Source: Stictocephala bisonia (Eukaryota > Arthropoda > Insecta > Hemiptera > Membracidae). Taken from it: a stretch of DNA of 64,000 nt. Each line of letters opens with the position of its first letter. Positions within the stretch are counted from its first letter, which is position 1. A program made the translations under genes and the position numbers. The stretch covers positions 157,501 through 221,500 of the forward strand of contig JAQJVL010001198.1 in the NCBI GenBank assembly GCA_035578905.1, given 5' to 3'. Under the pieces are notes generated by a model that had not been told where the DNA came from, did no database searches, and saw only the letters and a program-made list of their open reading frames with translations. Positions 36,621 through 49,054 of the stretch are shown piece after piece.

Positions 36621-36713
36621 TTACTACTTTTATACATATATAAAAGGTAGTAAATTAACCCTTCCAAGGTGGAGGGAGTCAGTTTCAACTCTAGATGTCC
36701 GCAGCAATCAGAT

Positions 36714-37101
36714 GGCCTGTGTAACTGACCCTCGTAAACTTTCTTCTATGGCCGTTTGGCCTGTATCACTGTCCAAGAAAGAGTGTTTGGAATTATTTAC
36801 ATTGTGTTTTGGCCTGTGTAACTGACCAGCGTAAACTTTCTTCTATGGCCGGTTGGGCTGTGTCACTGCCCAAGAAAGTGCATTTAGAACTATTTACATT
36901 GTGTTTTGGCCTGTGTAACTGACCAGCATAAACTTTCTTCTATGGCCGGTTGGGCTGTGTCACTGCCCAAGAAAGTGAGTTTGGAATTATTTACATTGTG
37001 TTTTTGCCTGTGTAACTGACCAGCGTAAACTTTCTTCTATGGTAGGTTGGCTTGTGTCACTGCCCAAGAAAGTGCATTTAGAATTATTTACATTGTGTTT
37101 T
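36714..37101. repeat. 97-bp tandem repeat, four copies
   Basis: Unit beginning GGCCTGTGTAACTGACCAGC and ending TATTTACATTGTGTTTT, four times end to end with a few substitutions per copy. No reading frame is conserved across the units. Confidence 0.95.
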
Positions 37102-37196
37102 GAGAGCTGTTGACTTTTTTTAGCATATTTTATAGAACATATCGTGAACATTTTATTAAAATATACTAAAACCTTATGTTTTTTATATTATGATTA

Positions 37197-37686
37197 AAGT
37201 AAGACCTTGATAATCCGGTATGCTCGGAGATTTAGTCGTGGTGGATCATCGAGGTTTTTCGTAAATGTGGTTACATTTGGGGAAATAATGACACTATGGA
37301 CTGTTAAATGATTTATTATTCCTGTCATATAATTCATATGAAATCCAGCTTTTAGTGTCAGTACAGTTGAACGCACTCAAACTGTTAAAAACACAGTAAC
37401 GCACACTGAACTGTAGTTCACTTTAGCTACATGGGAAACGTTTCATCTGACATCTGGGCAGTAGCAGGCACAAAGAACTATAGCACCAACGCACTGATTG
37501 GTTCCGACTTTTCCCGAGTGCTCACAACGTGCCCACTTTCTAGTCGGTCTGACCCATTACGAGTGCCAAACAGTGCCGAAACATACATCCTTGCTAATTC
37601 AGCAGGCACGCGTCCTTGACACTTTTACATCTGATAACAAAAATACATCTGACTATTGGGTCTGCCGGATTAACGCGGTCTTACTG
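37197..37686. mobile_element. Tigger/pogo-like MITE
   Basis: TA flanks both ends (37,195-37,196 and 37,687-37,688). The right end read inward is CAGTAAGACCGCGTTAATCC; the left is AAGTAAGACCTTGATAATCC, a 20-bp imperfect TIR. AATCCG near a CAGT start is characteristic of pogo/Tigger ends. 490 bp, no transposase. Confidence 0.7.
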
Positions 37687-38110
37687 TATATTCATGTAAA
37701 TCAGCTTTTTATGAGAAATAATCTGTATATTGGCTGGTTTTAAAAATATTAATATTTAGTTTTTGGTTTATTTTTATCAATTGAAATATTTGAAAATATT
37801 GATAGAATACAGAATAAATATTGTGGCCTAATGTAAGTATATTAATAATCAGCACTTGGTAAACCAGAGAATAGTAAATATATATTTATTTATTTTTCTC
37901 TATATTATATTATTACTTTCAAATATTCCAATTTATATAAATAAACCAAAAACTAAATAGTAATATTTCATATTCTTTGGATAGTTATTATATCATTTAA
38001 CTTTTAAATTAACATAGTTTTTAAATTAAAGAAATCATTAACGAAAGGAATCCATGAAAATAAAACTCAATATTGTTGTTTAAATTCTGTGTTTACATTT
38101 TCTCATAGAT

Positions 38111-38145
38111 CTTTTCGTCAAGTCTTTTAATTTAACAGTGTAAAA
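38111..38145 (+). other. RPLP2: Predicted non-coding first exon of RPLP2
   Basis: CTTTTCGTC at 38,111 resembles the pyrimidine-tract (TOP) start of ribosomal-protein mRNAs. The exon ends in AAAA|GTGAGT (GT at 38,146). A 209-bp intron then runs to TTTTTGTTTCAG at 38,354. The start position is inferred; the splice sites are good. Confidence 0.5.
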
Positions 38146-38364
38146 GTGAGTTACTTCGGACAGTGAGAACAGCTGGCAATGTTGTATTGCAATATGATTA
38201 TTATTATTGACCGAATCATTGAAGTAAACCATGTTTTTGGTGTTATTTGTGGAGGGAAACGGCCCCCTTAATGGTTAAGATAAATGTAATAATCAATTTA
38301 TATTATATAGTTGAATTGTTCTGTTTGTTTCTAAATTAAGTATTTTTGTTTCAGATAATTCAAA

Positions 38365-38706
38365 ATGCGTTACCTTGCTTCATATTTACTTGCCGTTTTG
38401 GGGGGCAAGGAAAATCCCTCATCAGCTGACTTGGAAAAGATTTTGAATTCAGTTGGTATTGAGGTAGACAGTGAAAAACTGAATATCGTCATTAACCAAT
38501 TAAAGGGAAAAAACATTGAGGACTTAATAGCACAAGGAAAAGAGAAGCTGTCCTCTATGCCTGTCGGGGGAGGAGCAGTGGCTGTGGCAGCACCAGGAGC
38601 AGCAGCACCGGCTGCGGCCAAAGAAGAGGCAAAAGAAGAGAAGAAAGCTGCCAAGGAAGAGTCCGACCAGTCAGATGATGATATGGGCTTCGGACTGTTT
38701 GACTAA
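38365..38706 (+). CDS. RPLP2: 60S acidic ribosomal protein P2
   Basis: Complete 113-residue protein starting [20 protein letters not shown], the signature N-terminus of P2 stalk proteins. An N-terminal helical dimerisation domain (about residues 1-65, with [14 protein letters not shown] and [17 protein letters not shown]) is followed by an Ala/Gly-rich hinge (about 70-88), a Lys/Glu-rich linker and the conserved acidic tail [11 protein letters not shown], which recruits elongation factors to the ribosome. Length matches the usual 110-115. P2 pairs with P1 on P0 to form the lateral stalk of the large subunit. The ATG lies 10 bases after a strong acceptor, and the coding region is a single exon. 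A poly(A) signal follows. The 5'UTR intron argues against a processed pseudogene, and no damage is visible. Confidence 0.97.
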   Translation: MRYLASYLLAVLGGKENPSSADLEKILNSVGIEVDSEKLNIVINQLKGKNIEDLIAQGKEKLSSMPVGGGAVAVAAPGAAAPAAAKEEAKEEKKAAKEESDQSDDDMGFGLFD

Positions 38707-38792
38707 TTTTTTTTTACTTTCTTTTCTTGGTAATAATTTATTTTACAAGGCTTTAATTCCTTAATTTTGTACAGAAACTGTTATGATTGAAA

Positions 38793-38798
38793 AATAAA
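38793..38798 (+). terminator. RPLP2: Poly(A) signal of RPLP2
   Basis: AATAAA 87 bases after the stop codon; the 3' UTR is correspondingly short, as usual for ribosomal-protein genes. Confidence 0.75.
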
Positions 38799-38824
38799 TT
38801 ACTATCAAGAAGTTTTTTATCAAC

Positions 38825-40370
38825 ATTTTTACCATAATATTACAACCATATTCCCTTAAAAGTTTATTTGTATCTCACAGATATTAAACAAACATCACAA
38901 TTGTAGTAAGAAATTGTATGCAACTTGGTGTTTTATTTACAATCAGCTTTCTGTTTTAATAGGCATTAACAGTGACTAATGCTATTCAATAGACCAAAGA
39001 ATACACAACACTAAATGAATCACAGAAACTAGTAAACAAAGACAACATGAATTTGTTCAACCATATGAATATTATCAAAAGCAAACTGTATATGAAACTG
39101 TTCGCTTTTTTTTTATCAGTGAAAAACGCTTGATTAGTCATCACGCTTTTTAAGAATTGGTCAACTTTAGTAGAGATTGTGTTTAGTTATTAATAAGGAC
39201 GTACACATCCACATCCTATATCTACAGTAAACATCTATAACTTACACCAGAATTAATAAATTTAAAATTAGAATTGCTTACTGTTGGTTGCATATTTTAT
39301 ACAAGTACATGGTTGGTATGTGTTATGATTCAAATCTAAACTAAAAAAGGATGAATGCAAAATCCCAATAGCTCTTCTAGGCTTTTATGGGGATCTCTTT
39401 TTTTAATTTGGTCTGTTTCATTCACTGACAAAAATTAAACTTTATTATTAAAGTAAGTAACCATCAGTGAGCAATTCTAATCTTATTTATTAATTCTGTT
39501 GTAATTTATCGATGCTGAATAGAGGTAAAGGATGTGAATGAGTTTCATGGATTTTGATCTTTTTTAATAACTAAATTCAATTAATGTCAATAAAGTTAAT
39601 TAATTCTTAGTAAGAGCTATTTACTAATAGCAAAATACCCAGAGCAACCCATTAGACCTTATCATGGAATCCAAACTACATAATATTACCACCACATTTG
39701 CTACCTTATATGATGATATTTAGTTCTCTTTTAGTTAGATGAAATTTGCAGCAAAATGGACACTCCAGACTTCCTCAATGCCGATAAACTACACTTCTTT
39801 ACAGTGTGGGGAGTTCAATTTCATGTGGTGAATGTATAGGTTCTGTAAGTCTTGTACTGGAAATGTAGGTATTAGACACAACTATGTCAAATGGGTTTGA
39901 TATCAAGAGCCTAATGAGACAATAGTACTTTCCTACTATTATGCTGTGGCATATTGTGTAAGCAAACCGATCAGTACATTCATTATTTACCAATACAGAA
40001 ACACAATAAAAATGGAGTGGTTTTTTTTAGCGTGTATTTTTCATTCAATGGATGTACCCGAATTACTTCACAGACCTTCAATTAATTAAAAATCTGCACT
40101 TATGACTGATAATCATTTTCACAGTGTAAGATCAATATAAAGTTTAATTTTTCGTGTTCAGCCTGTAAAATGAAAGTACAGTACAATTTTTATAACCGTA
40201 GACTTCGGCCATGCATTTCTAACTTAAACTAATTAATAAATGTAGTCTGATGAGTCGTTACTGCATTGTGTGACCTAATTTGAGCGAATGTTTGTAAGAT
40301 GCCCTTTATAATAGTAGTCTTCCTCGCCTATCACCGTTTCCGCAGCCTGAGTCTACCATTATAAAAATTG
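38825..40370. other. AT-rich intergenic DNA after RPLP2
   Basis: No gene or structured repeat recognised. Confidence 0.4.
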
Positions 40371-40376
40371 AACTGT

Positions 40377-40576
40377 AGCTGACCTGAAATGCTGATCTCA
40401 AGTCTATAAGGAAATGCAAATTCAATCAGAATATATTGTAGAACACATATTCATTTCTATACCAGTGTAATATAGAGTAGGGAAAATCATTATAATGGTA
40501 CAGAAATAAATGTGTTCTACAATATGTTCTGATTGAAATATTCATCTCCTTTAACTTGAGACCTGCATTTCAGGCT
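40377..40576. repeat. 200-bp foldback MITE
   Basis: The left half (CCTGAAATGC, GTCTCAAGT-like, AATCAGAA, ATATTGTAGAACACAT) is the reverse complement of the right half, so nearly the entire unit folds on itself. Divergence between arms is modest. No coding. Confidence 0.8.
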
Positions 40577-41010
40577 ATGTACTTTGATTTTACAAGTTGA
40601 AAAATGGAAATTTACATAATACATGTTAATCTGTGCAAAATTAAATATCAGTCTAAGGAAATATATACTAAAGGTGCTTAACAACACAACCGACTTTTAA
40701 GGCATTCGGTGAAGTGATTAAAAAGTAGTTGATGCTATATTATTTAAGATTTTTTAATTATAGCTTTAGTGTCATTTCAAAGTTATCTATCCATATAGAT
40801 GTATCTCAGTTTTTTTCCAGTTTAGTTAACTCACTTTTGATTTGATTAAAACGAAGATATGTCTACTAACTTATGGGTATGGTATAATTTCATTAAATTG
40901 GAATCAGGGGAGGGGCACAACACTCCACTTTAGTCAGTCACCACTCAACTTCCCAATGATTAAATTGAGTGATAAATATTACCCTTTTATTCATTTTTAT
41001 AAAAATATAT

Positions 41011-41040
41011 GACCGGTTTCGGCTCTTAGGCCATCTTCAG
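41011..41040 (-). ncRNA. Hammerhead-like ribozyme core (left arm)
   Basis: Minus strand: CTGAAGA, extra T, stem II GGC/GCC with a 6-base loop, GAAA, the palindrome ACCGGT sharing the last A, then C. Complete core. The 6-bp self-complementary stem III points to action as a dimer. Confidence 0.6.
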
Positions 41041-41071
41041 ATAGTAAAAAAAAAAGAAATTTATTTACTAT

Positions 41072-41101
41072 CTGAAGAAGGCCTAAGAGCTGAAACCGGT
41101 C
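41072..41101 (+). ncRNA. Hammerhead-like ribozyme core (right arm, slightly decayed)
   Basis: CTGAAGA, A, GGC, loop, GCT, GAAA, ACCGGT, C. One stem II pair is weakened (GCC to GCT), so it may be less stable than the left-arm copy; the catalytic bases are unchanged. Confidence 0.5.
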
Positions 41102-41799
41102 ATATATATTTTTATAAAAATGAATAAAAGGGTACTTCATTATATTTATCGTTCAATTTAAAATAGTAGCCCTAACGTGAACTAGTTTATACATTTCCCA
41201 ATGATTATTTATGTACAGTATATGTAAGTGGAATAAGGACAATGAAATAAATAGGGCGAAAGATTAGTTTGGAACAAGTTTAAGGAACTAATGTGTTTTA
41301 ACATCAGAATTCCTGCCGCATAGTAATGAAATTCTGGGGGGGAAAGCACTGTCCCACTGCTGACTCATGATTCCATAGAGGAGTAGCAGAAGACAGCCGA
41401 GTGGTGGATTGCACTAAAAATATTAACTGTGATGAATTGCATTCATGAAAATGTTTGTGCTCTGCCCCCCCCTCCCCCAATAAAAAAATCTATAAAGATA
41501 ACGTGCTCTTAAATATGAAACTCCACTCAGATAGGTCCTTGGAGGGGAGACATCAGAAGGAAACAGTTTAATTTGACGGTAGACTTCCTTTTATTACCTG
41601 ATATCAAAATGTTTGCTATTAAAATCAAAATTATCCTATACAACTTTCTATCACATACACACACAGTGATATCACATACACACATAAAAATCATATGTGA
41701 CATTCTAAACCATAATGATATAATTATGGTAGTTGTGTTTCAGCTTGCTGGAATGTGACAACAATGGTATGTAACAATGTATAAAATAACTCAGTGGGT

Positions 41800-42010
41800 C
41801 TCACCCGCCTACCCATACATGCACTGAACTATTGACCCACCCGCCCACCCATACACGCACTGTGGTATTTTAGTATACCACTCTGTGTGTATGGGTGAGT
41901 CAATATCTCTGTGCGTGTATGGGTGGGCGGATGGGTCAATACCACTGTTCGTGTATGGGTGGGCGGGTGGGTCAATACCACTGTTCGTGATGGGTGGGCG
42001 GGTGGGAAGA
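41800..42010. repeat. 36-bp minisatellite again, arranged as an inverted repeat
   Basis: Same unit as at 27,911-28,140. The first two copies (41,800-41,865) are in reverse orientation (CCCACCCATACACGCACTGT), the rest forward, meeting around TATTTTAGTATACC. The reversal point forms a hairpin. Confidence 0.88.
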
Positions 42011-42289
42011 TTTGAAGTTTTTTGAGAAAAATCTAACCAAGCAATCCTTGACGTATGACACACTTTTCTGGGGTAGAATTATACACTGAATCAGGAAATG
42101 TCTTTCGTTTTGGTGCAACTCTTATGGGACCAGTACACGACCAATGTACCACTGTACGTGTACGAAGGTCATGGTAATGGCAGGATTTTTAGGGAGTGCA
42201 GTCCTAACCATCAGCAACACACTGATAACAAAGACTACACTCATACACGAAAAGTGTTAAAGCCCTAAACCCAACTAAAATATTACCCA

Positions 42290-43700
42290 AAACCACTGTG
42301 TGTAAGGGTGGGGTCGAAAATACCTTTTTTTAGTGCTTGGGGGGGTGGGGCAAAAACCCCTGTGGGATGTATGGGTGGGTCAAAAACCTGTGGTGTTTGG
42401 GTGGGGGGGGTGGGGGGGCAATAAAACCCGTGCAAAGTAGGGTGGCCCGGGTGTGTTTAAAACCAAATGTGCGTATGGGCAGGTCAAAAATCCCCCTGTG
42501 TGTTATGGGGGGGGTGACTGGGTCAGCAATCACTATCCGTGTATGGGTGGGGTTTTTTAATTTTTCCCACCCGTGCGGGGGGGTGGGGCAATACCATTTG
42601 TTTGTGTTATGGGGGGGGGGGGGGGTTCCCCAAAACGACTTTTGGCGGGGGGTGGGCAATTTCCCCTTGGTTTTATGGGTGAAATTAATTCCTTTTGGGG
42701 GGTGGGATTGGGGGGGTGGGGTCAATAACTCTGTGGGGTGTTTTGCGGGTGGTGGGTTCCCCCCAAAACCAAAAGTCCCTTTTTGGGGGGGGTGGGTGAG
42801 TCTTTTTGTAACCCCTTGGGGTATGGGGGAGTTTAAAACCACTGGGTTTTTTATGGGGGTCGATTTATCACTGGGGCGTGTTTTGGGGGGGCCAAAACCC
42901 CCTTTTGTGGGGGGGGTTGGGTGGGGTTGGGGGGGAGGGGCAATACCCCTGTTTCGTGTATGGGTGGGGGGGATGGGTCCCAAAACCTCTGTTCCGGAAA
43001 GGGTGGGGGGGTTCACTCGGGGGTTTTTATCTACACATAGATATATCTCCAGTTTTTCTGGTTTCAGATAGTTAGATTAACTCTTGAAGTATATATCTCT
43101 CGTAAGGCATTCTTTGGGCCCGTACTAAACTAATAAAATTTTTAAAAAATAACCTTTAAAATTTAAAAATTAAAAAAAAAAACATGAAATATACAGTTTC
43201 CAAAAATGAAGACAAGCTAATCCCCGCTGAAGAGGACACAGTGGGCACTCATTAATTATAGGGCCCCTAGTTTTTTTGGCGGGATTTAAATTTTTTTTCC
43301 CCCAACAAAACCTTTAAAACTGAACGTGTCCCCTGGATGGGCTAAACAAAAAATCAATTTTTTATAGCTTAATTGTCCCCTTCTGTGATCTCCCACTAAA
43401 GCCGACTGCCCCAACCCCAAATCAGAAAATCTTTGCAAATTTGGGTTTTAAAACCCCTCCAAGGGGTTTTTATTTAAGCTTTTTATAAATGGGGTTGAAA
43501 ACACTAATCAGTCCCCTCATTTTTTAAAAAAAATAAAAAATTGTTTTTTAAGGGGCCCTTTGAGCCCAAATTTTGGATTTATATTTTTTAAAACATCCTA
43601 GGGTCTAATTTTTTACTGAAACCAAATTTCATTTCCCTTTAAAAACCAAACCCCTCCCCAAAATTTTACTAACAGGAAGTTAAAATGGCAAAACAACACA
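42290..43700. other. Homopolymer-rich, probably low-quality sequence
   Basis: 42,300-43,030 still shows blurred 36-bp minisatellite units (TGTATGGGTGGG, CAATACC), but with G, C and T runs stretched irregularly. 43,090-43,700 continues with the same texture (runs of 4-9 identical bases, GGGG/CCCC/TTTT) over otherwise ordinary DNA. The overlapping 228- and 244-codon frames in it are products of G/C runs and are not genes. Most likely an uncorrected consensus error in a repeat. Confidence 0.6.
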
Positions 43701-43704
43701 TTTT

Positions 43705-44925
43705 TTAGATATTATAAAAAATTTAAATATCTCAATTTTGAAGATTGGCCAAATAATTTGACATGAGGTATATACTATTTAACAATGTGTGACTGTTGGA
43801 GCAGGCCGCAGTTATAATGAACTAATATACTCCACAACAATGGTCCAACTCTAGTAATGGATTAAAAGTGAATATACGAAATGTTTTCCTCTTAAAAAAT
43901 AATAGTAATTAGACCTTTTTATGTTGGTTTTCATCCCAAACTTGTCACATTGCAACATCCTGCACATCAAAGTTCTGTCATTTACTGCTTACTTCAACTC
44001 ACTTCTATTGAGAATATATTTGTATTTAACTAATTGAGATAACATTGCCGTTGGATGTAAATAACAATATAAGTAAAGTTGATAGACAAACGGCTTCATA
44101 CTGACCAAAAGTCATTTTACTTAACGGTTACTTGACAACTGCATCATCATATATACAGTAAAAATGGTTTAAAAATACTTTATTTAACTTTAAAAAATGT
44201 GCCATTCCTTCCCACTTCCCTATTAACAAGAGACCCTACCAGGCCAATCAAGTTGTTTAAAAGATATTGAACTTTTTATATAAACTGACTTTATTATATC
44301 CGGAGAGATATGGACCCTAAATGAAAAAGATTCCTGTTTATACTGTTTTACATTTCATTTGACATAGGAACAATATAGAAACATGAATTAGGAACGTTCT
44401 GTACCCTAATATGTCTTGAATTTGAGGCATATAATTTATTTTATTACGCTCCATATTCCAGTGTGTATAGGGCATAATACTAAACTTTAAATATTAAGAA
44501 CTAGCCATTAGAAACTAAGAACATAAAAATTTCAATATTTAAATAAATTAACTTTCAAACAATAATTGATGGCCCAACTAATGACTGATTTAAAAACTAA
44601 TAGTTAAGCTTAATTGAAAAGCTTTCACCATTAACAGTAACATATTGATTATGTTTGTCTTGCACAAGTTGGCCTGCTGTATTTTGTTTCTAACAAAAAA
44701 ACTATGTGTGCCAATGAAGATTACAAAATAGACTGCCAGGTAGAATGTGACTTTTCAAAATCTCTTTAGACTCTGTTTTGGCATCATAGTCTGAAAATTT
44801 TTGCCATCCTCAGCTACAATTTAAGGGTACCCATATCAAATAAAGGGAGAAATAATGTCAATTTAAAAATGGTTTATATTTGTGAATCTAAACAGCTGGA
44901 CAACTTGAACAATTTCCGGTTATCC
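43705..44925. other. AT-rich intergenic DNA
   Basis: No gene recognised. Confidence 0.35.
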
Positions 44926-44929
44926 AGCT

Positions 44930-45067
44930 GGACTTTGTGCAAATCTATATGCTTGCAGACAGGCGAGTTTCCCATCTATAAATTCACTAGTCGAGGATGG
45001 ACTTTGTGCAGATCGATATGCTTGTAGACAGGCAAGCTTCCCATCTATAAATTCACTAGTCGAGGAT
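44930..45067. repeat. 69-bp tandem duplication
   Basis: Two consecutive copies of a unit from GGACTTTGTGCAAATCTATA through CACTAGTCGAGGAT, differing at about five positions. Confidence 0.9.
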
Positions 45068-45069
45068 GA

Positions 45070-46965
45070 GACTTCACTAGAAAGCAATAAGTCTGATGTT
45101 TACGTATAGAAGGAACATTCCCTCAGAACTATTATGAGGCTGGGTGGATACGTCCACATAAAATATTGTAAGTTATTTTTTTATTTAAAATGTAAATTTA
45201 CGACTGCCAATTAAATTTAATTAACTGGTCCATAATTGACATAAGAGCCTCAGTTGGTAACACAACTACAATTGCAGTATCAACTAACAATTTTAATAAC
45301 AATTATAAGTAACTCTAATTAGTTAGTGGTGATACGTATTGTTAGGTAAGCAAAGGGAAATAAATAATGCAATATAAAACTTAATGGTATATTATCACAA
45401 AATGAAATATGACTAAACAATGGTGATTAACCCAAGATCTACTTGCGGTCCAAGGTATAAATATTGTACATTTACTTTGATTTGCAGATTTTTAGACATT
45501 AAATTTAGATTACAAGATTGATACAAGCAATAATAAATGTGTTATTCACAAAATGGATGGTATATACAAATCTAAAAGAAGTATACATTTCTAAAATAAA
45601 ATTATATATTTTGAAAAAATATAGCAACATACAAAATGGAAAATCAATGGAATATAAATATTTAGTACAAATTTTATAAAATACTTGTTAAAAGCACAAA
45701 ATAACATTATTATTATTAAATATAATGGCCTAAATAAATTAACCTTAAAACAATCCTACAGATATGATCAGTTTTTCATAAAATAATTGAACCTTTAAGC
45801 CATAGTCAATGCGTTTTAACAGCCACATCTCAATATGGCTTATACATTCTTCAATGAATGTACATTAAACATGTACACTCTAAGTTTAATTAAAAGCCAA
45901 ATAAACTTAAGATATTAAGAAAATATATTTGTAAAAGAGCCATCAAATTAAAATTGGCAAGGGAATGAAATTTAAGTTTCTAGGCGGGGAAGATAAGACC
46001 CACATGCAGTTTAAAGTACTGGTCTTAAAAAAAAAATCTTAAAGACATCCTACACTCATGTTATCATTCATATTCACCTTCAAATATGGACAAAGTTCTG
46101 TCGGCGTACAATATTTAAGTGACATCAGCCTTAAAATGTCTGCCATCACATATTTTTGGGCCATGTGTCAACCAATTTTCCTCTTAGTTACAACTTATAC
46201 AAAATCAGTAGTTTTCTATCACTTGAGCTGCACTATGTAGATAACATGAGCCTAATTTCTTTAACATTAACACTCAGTCGGATCAGAGTATGCAACTCAT
46301 TCAGCAGAGCAATAATTGTGTCACAGCAAAATAAAATTTCAGACAACCTCAATCACTGTGATTTTTTTTAGTTGCATATAGGTGCACTCTTACTTAAAAC
46401 AATGCATTATATTTTTGCAGCTAAACAATTGTGCAACTGAAAATAGCTAGTGGAGGTGGAGCCTAATTGGTCATGTTACATTTATGTATCAGTTTAGCAC
46501 ATTCTGTGCTTTGTTTTAATGTAAGTGATTATTAATTTATTTAAACTGTTACTTTGCCTCTACATGTAGTCTCTGGAATATTTTAGGTTTTTTTAACACA
46601 AATGTTAGTCTGAGAATTAGAGGAACAGTTTTCATATTAACAATAGCAGTTCAACGTAACCGTACTAACTTCATAATCCTTATATTATATCATTCAAGAT
46701 GTAAAGTATTTTAAGTTAAGAATGTATATCAAAAACTTTCAAAATGGTAAAATTAGAAGTTATGAAAAGCAGTTTTATTACCTATACAACAGTGGCGGCT
46801 TGTGACCTAGTAAAGTGGGTGTTCACATACCTGGGTGTTTGGGGGGTATCCCACAAGTAGTTTTATAAAAATTATTCGCTTAAACATGCATTTAAAACTA
46901 TTTTAACGTAGTTAAGAAATAAACTTAAGCTGTTGTATTTAGTTTCCAAACTTAAGTTTTTAAGA
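45070..46965. other. AT-rich intergenic DNA
   Basis: No gene recognised. CAGTGGCGGCTTGTGA at about 46,792 resembles a DNA-transposon end, but no partner end was found. Confidence 0.35.
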
Positions 46966-46969
46966 TATA

Positions 46970-47958
46970 CGAGGTACAGTCAAACTATTCCCGGAATAAG
47001 TTGAAATATATTTATTGGACAAAGATAAAAACTTACAAACCTATTTTTCTTTAAAATACTCTCCTCCTACAACAATACACTTTTCCCTAAGATCATACAG
47101 TTGTTCAAAACACTTGACGCTTATTTTTTTAATGTATTTCAATACTTTTATCGCATTTTTTCCTGGCAGCTTTAGCACCTGCAAATTGTTTTCACTAAGT
47201 GAACAGGATGAAATCGGCAGGCATTGGGCCAGGCGAGTAGGGAGGGTGTTCTAGCGTGGTAATGCGGAGCTTGACCTTGGTTTTTTACGTATTTTTGAAA
47301 AGGGTCGATGGGCAAAGGGTAAAATTTTCATGGCCCGCAAAATCCAATTGTTTCCTGCTTATTTTTTTAGGCCATTTTTTTCTTTAAAGGCATCCCCCCC
47401 CCCCCTAAGCGCGTTAAAAACTATTGGTTTTTGGAATAGTTCATAGCGATTTTTTAAAATCAAAATTTTTCTTCAGTTTGCAAAGGACAGTTTGACGAAC
47501 TCGCTCAATGTTTGTCATCTTTGGGTTTTTAGTCAAAAAAGGGGTTTCCCCTTTTGAGAGTCCTTTTTCAATGTTTATGCGACCTTCACGAAAAGGGGTT
47601 TGGGGACCCTTCGTTTTTAAAATTTGGGTTTTTTTTTCATCGCGTCAAACTCCATATGTAAAGTTCGAAAAAATTTTAAGTCCTTAGAAAGACAATTTTT
47701 AAAAGGGAAAACAAAAAATTTTTTTGTTTTTTTTTGCTGTTTTTTTTAAAAAACAATTTTTCCAAAACGTGAAAAATGTAAACACGCAATTACACGAAAA
47801 GCACTCTTATCAGGGGAACATTGGTGGGTGAGCAATACTCACGCTACTCATATCCCTATTACAGGAATACTATTGACTGATAGACAATGAAATTCCCACC
47901 GGCAACGACACTGTGTGTCTCTAGACATCGATTCCGGGAACTTTTTGAATGTACCACG
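46970..47958 (-). mobile_element. mariner-type element with decayed transposase
   Basis: TA flanks both ends. The TIRs read CGAGGTACAGTCAAACTATT on the left and CGTGGTACATTCAAAAAGTT on the right, both continuing CCCGGA, about 26 bp with six mismatches. On the minus strand the C-terminal third is readable: HPPYSPGPMPADFILF (third catalytic Asp in PAD), then after a frameshift KCFEQLYDLREKC and IVVGGEYFKEK, stop at about 47,041. NIERVRQTV is visible further upstream. This is the DD34D mariner/SETMAR-type C-terminus. The middle (47,280-47,790) is homopolymer-rich, so the apparent damage may be partly sequencing error. Confidence 0.75.
47280..47790. other. Homopolymer-rich patch inside the mariner copy
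   Basis: Abrupt texture change to stretched runs (C12 at about 47,395, repeated T5-T8 and G4) in the middle of an element whose two ends look normal. Suggests locally poor consensus rather than biology. Confidence 0.5.
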
Positions 47959-47964
47959 TAAAAT

Positions 47965-49050
47965 AGTTATTGGTTGGCGTAGCTGTGCAAACGAAGAACA
48001 AGAAATGTTATATATTTTAATAATTAATCAAGCCAAAAAAAGTTGTTTGGTTATCTAATTTTGTAATTTAAAAGAAAGAAGTAGGGCCTAGTTTTAAATT
48101 TTTTTCTGTTAATAACTTTTGTCTGTTATACAAATCAAAAACATCACCTACTAGCCAAGAGTTAACTGTAAATAATTATTTAATTAAAATAATAATATCT
48201 AAGATGGGGTTCAAGAGCTACCCACTCCAGTATGTCTAATCAACAGAGCTAGTTGGGGTTAGTCAGGTTTTACTATATGACATTGATATTTTGTAATATA
48301 AAAATTGCATATTTGAAAAGGTTCGAACAAATTCTATTTCCATGTGTAAAAGTACATTTAAAGTCATTTGTTCACTTCAACTTTTCCTAAATTAATAAAT
48401 AAATGATTAATTAGCAAATTTAATAAAAAAAATTACATTTATTAAAAAAATACCTAATAAACCAGTAACATTTTTATTACAATCCAAACAAATATTTTAT
48501 TTCATATTTTCAAATTTGTTGCCTAGAAAATTAACTCTATGCATGTGTCAAGCGGTATAGACGCACCTTCGCATTTGGCCATAGCGCAGCAAACGTCTGA
48601 AGGCGATTTTTGTTATTTCGGTGCCAAGCAACAAATATTTTATTAAATTTAATTTATATTCACCATGTAACATGTAAATTAGATTTGGTTGGATATATAG
48701 AGTGGTTATGATATTGTTATTAAAACAATATATCCCTGGCAGAAGCCAAAGAAAGCTACAGCTGTGATAAAATGTAGGCCTTGAACAACACATCAGATGC
48801 ATCTAGACGCGATCGCTTGCAGCCGACTGCCAGCAATCTTCTGTTTTGATTCTAGTAGCTTAGTTTTTTAAACTAGTAGCTTAGTTTTGTGTTAACGTTG
48901 TTTCTTTTATTTATCTATCATGTTTCTTTATTAATATTTGTTGTAAAATTATATATAGTGTTAAAAATATTAGTTATTATAGTATTTTGTATTTCACAAA
49001 AGATTCTCACCATAATAAGTCAGACTTTGATGAAATGTTATGTTTTATTC
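47965..49050. other. AT-rich intergenic DNA
   Basis: No gene recognised. Confidence 0.35.
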
Positions 49051-49054
49051 ATTT

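Larger units (their letters stand above)
40961..41161. mobile_element. Second hammerhead-bearing palindrome (Penelope-type repeat)
   Basis: Arms 40,961-41,047 and 41,065-41,161 are reverse complements with few mismatches and one roughly 10-base insertion in the right arm; the centre is an A-rich loop. Each arm holds a hammerhead-like core on opposite strands. The arms differ at two positions within the core, so they have diverged since the palindrome formed. Sequence is unrelated to the 11.4-kb palindrome apart from the ribozyme layout. Confidence 0.65.

Noticed and set aside
38370..38654. 94-codon frame antisense to RPLP2
   Set aside because: Shadow of the conserved RPLP2 coding sequence.
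42330..43071. 228- and 244-codon Pro/Gly-rich frames on both strands
   Set aside because: Arise from G/C homopolymers in a degenerate, probably low-quality minisatellite region.
46792..46810. CAGTGGCGGCTTGTGA as a transposon terminus
   Set aside because: No matching inverted end or target duplication found in the window.
48318..48330. tRNA B-box-like GGTTCGAAC
   Set aside because: No A box at the required distance and no cloverleaf.
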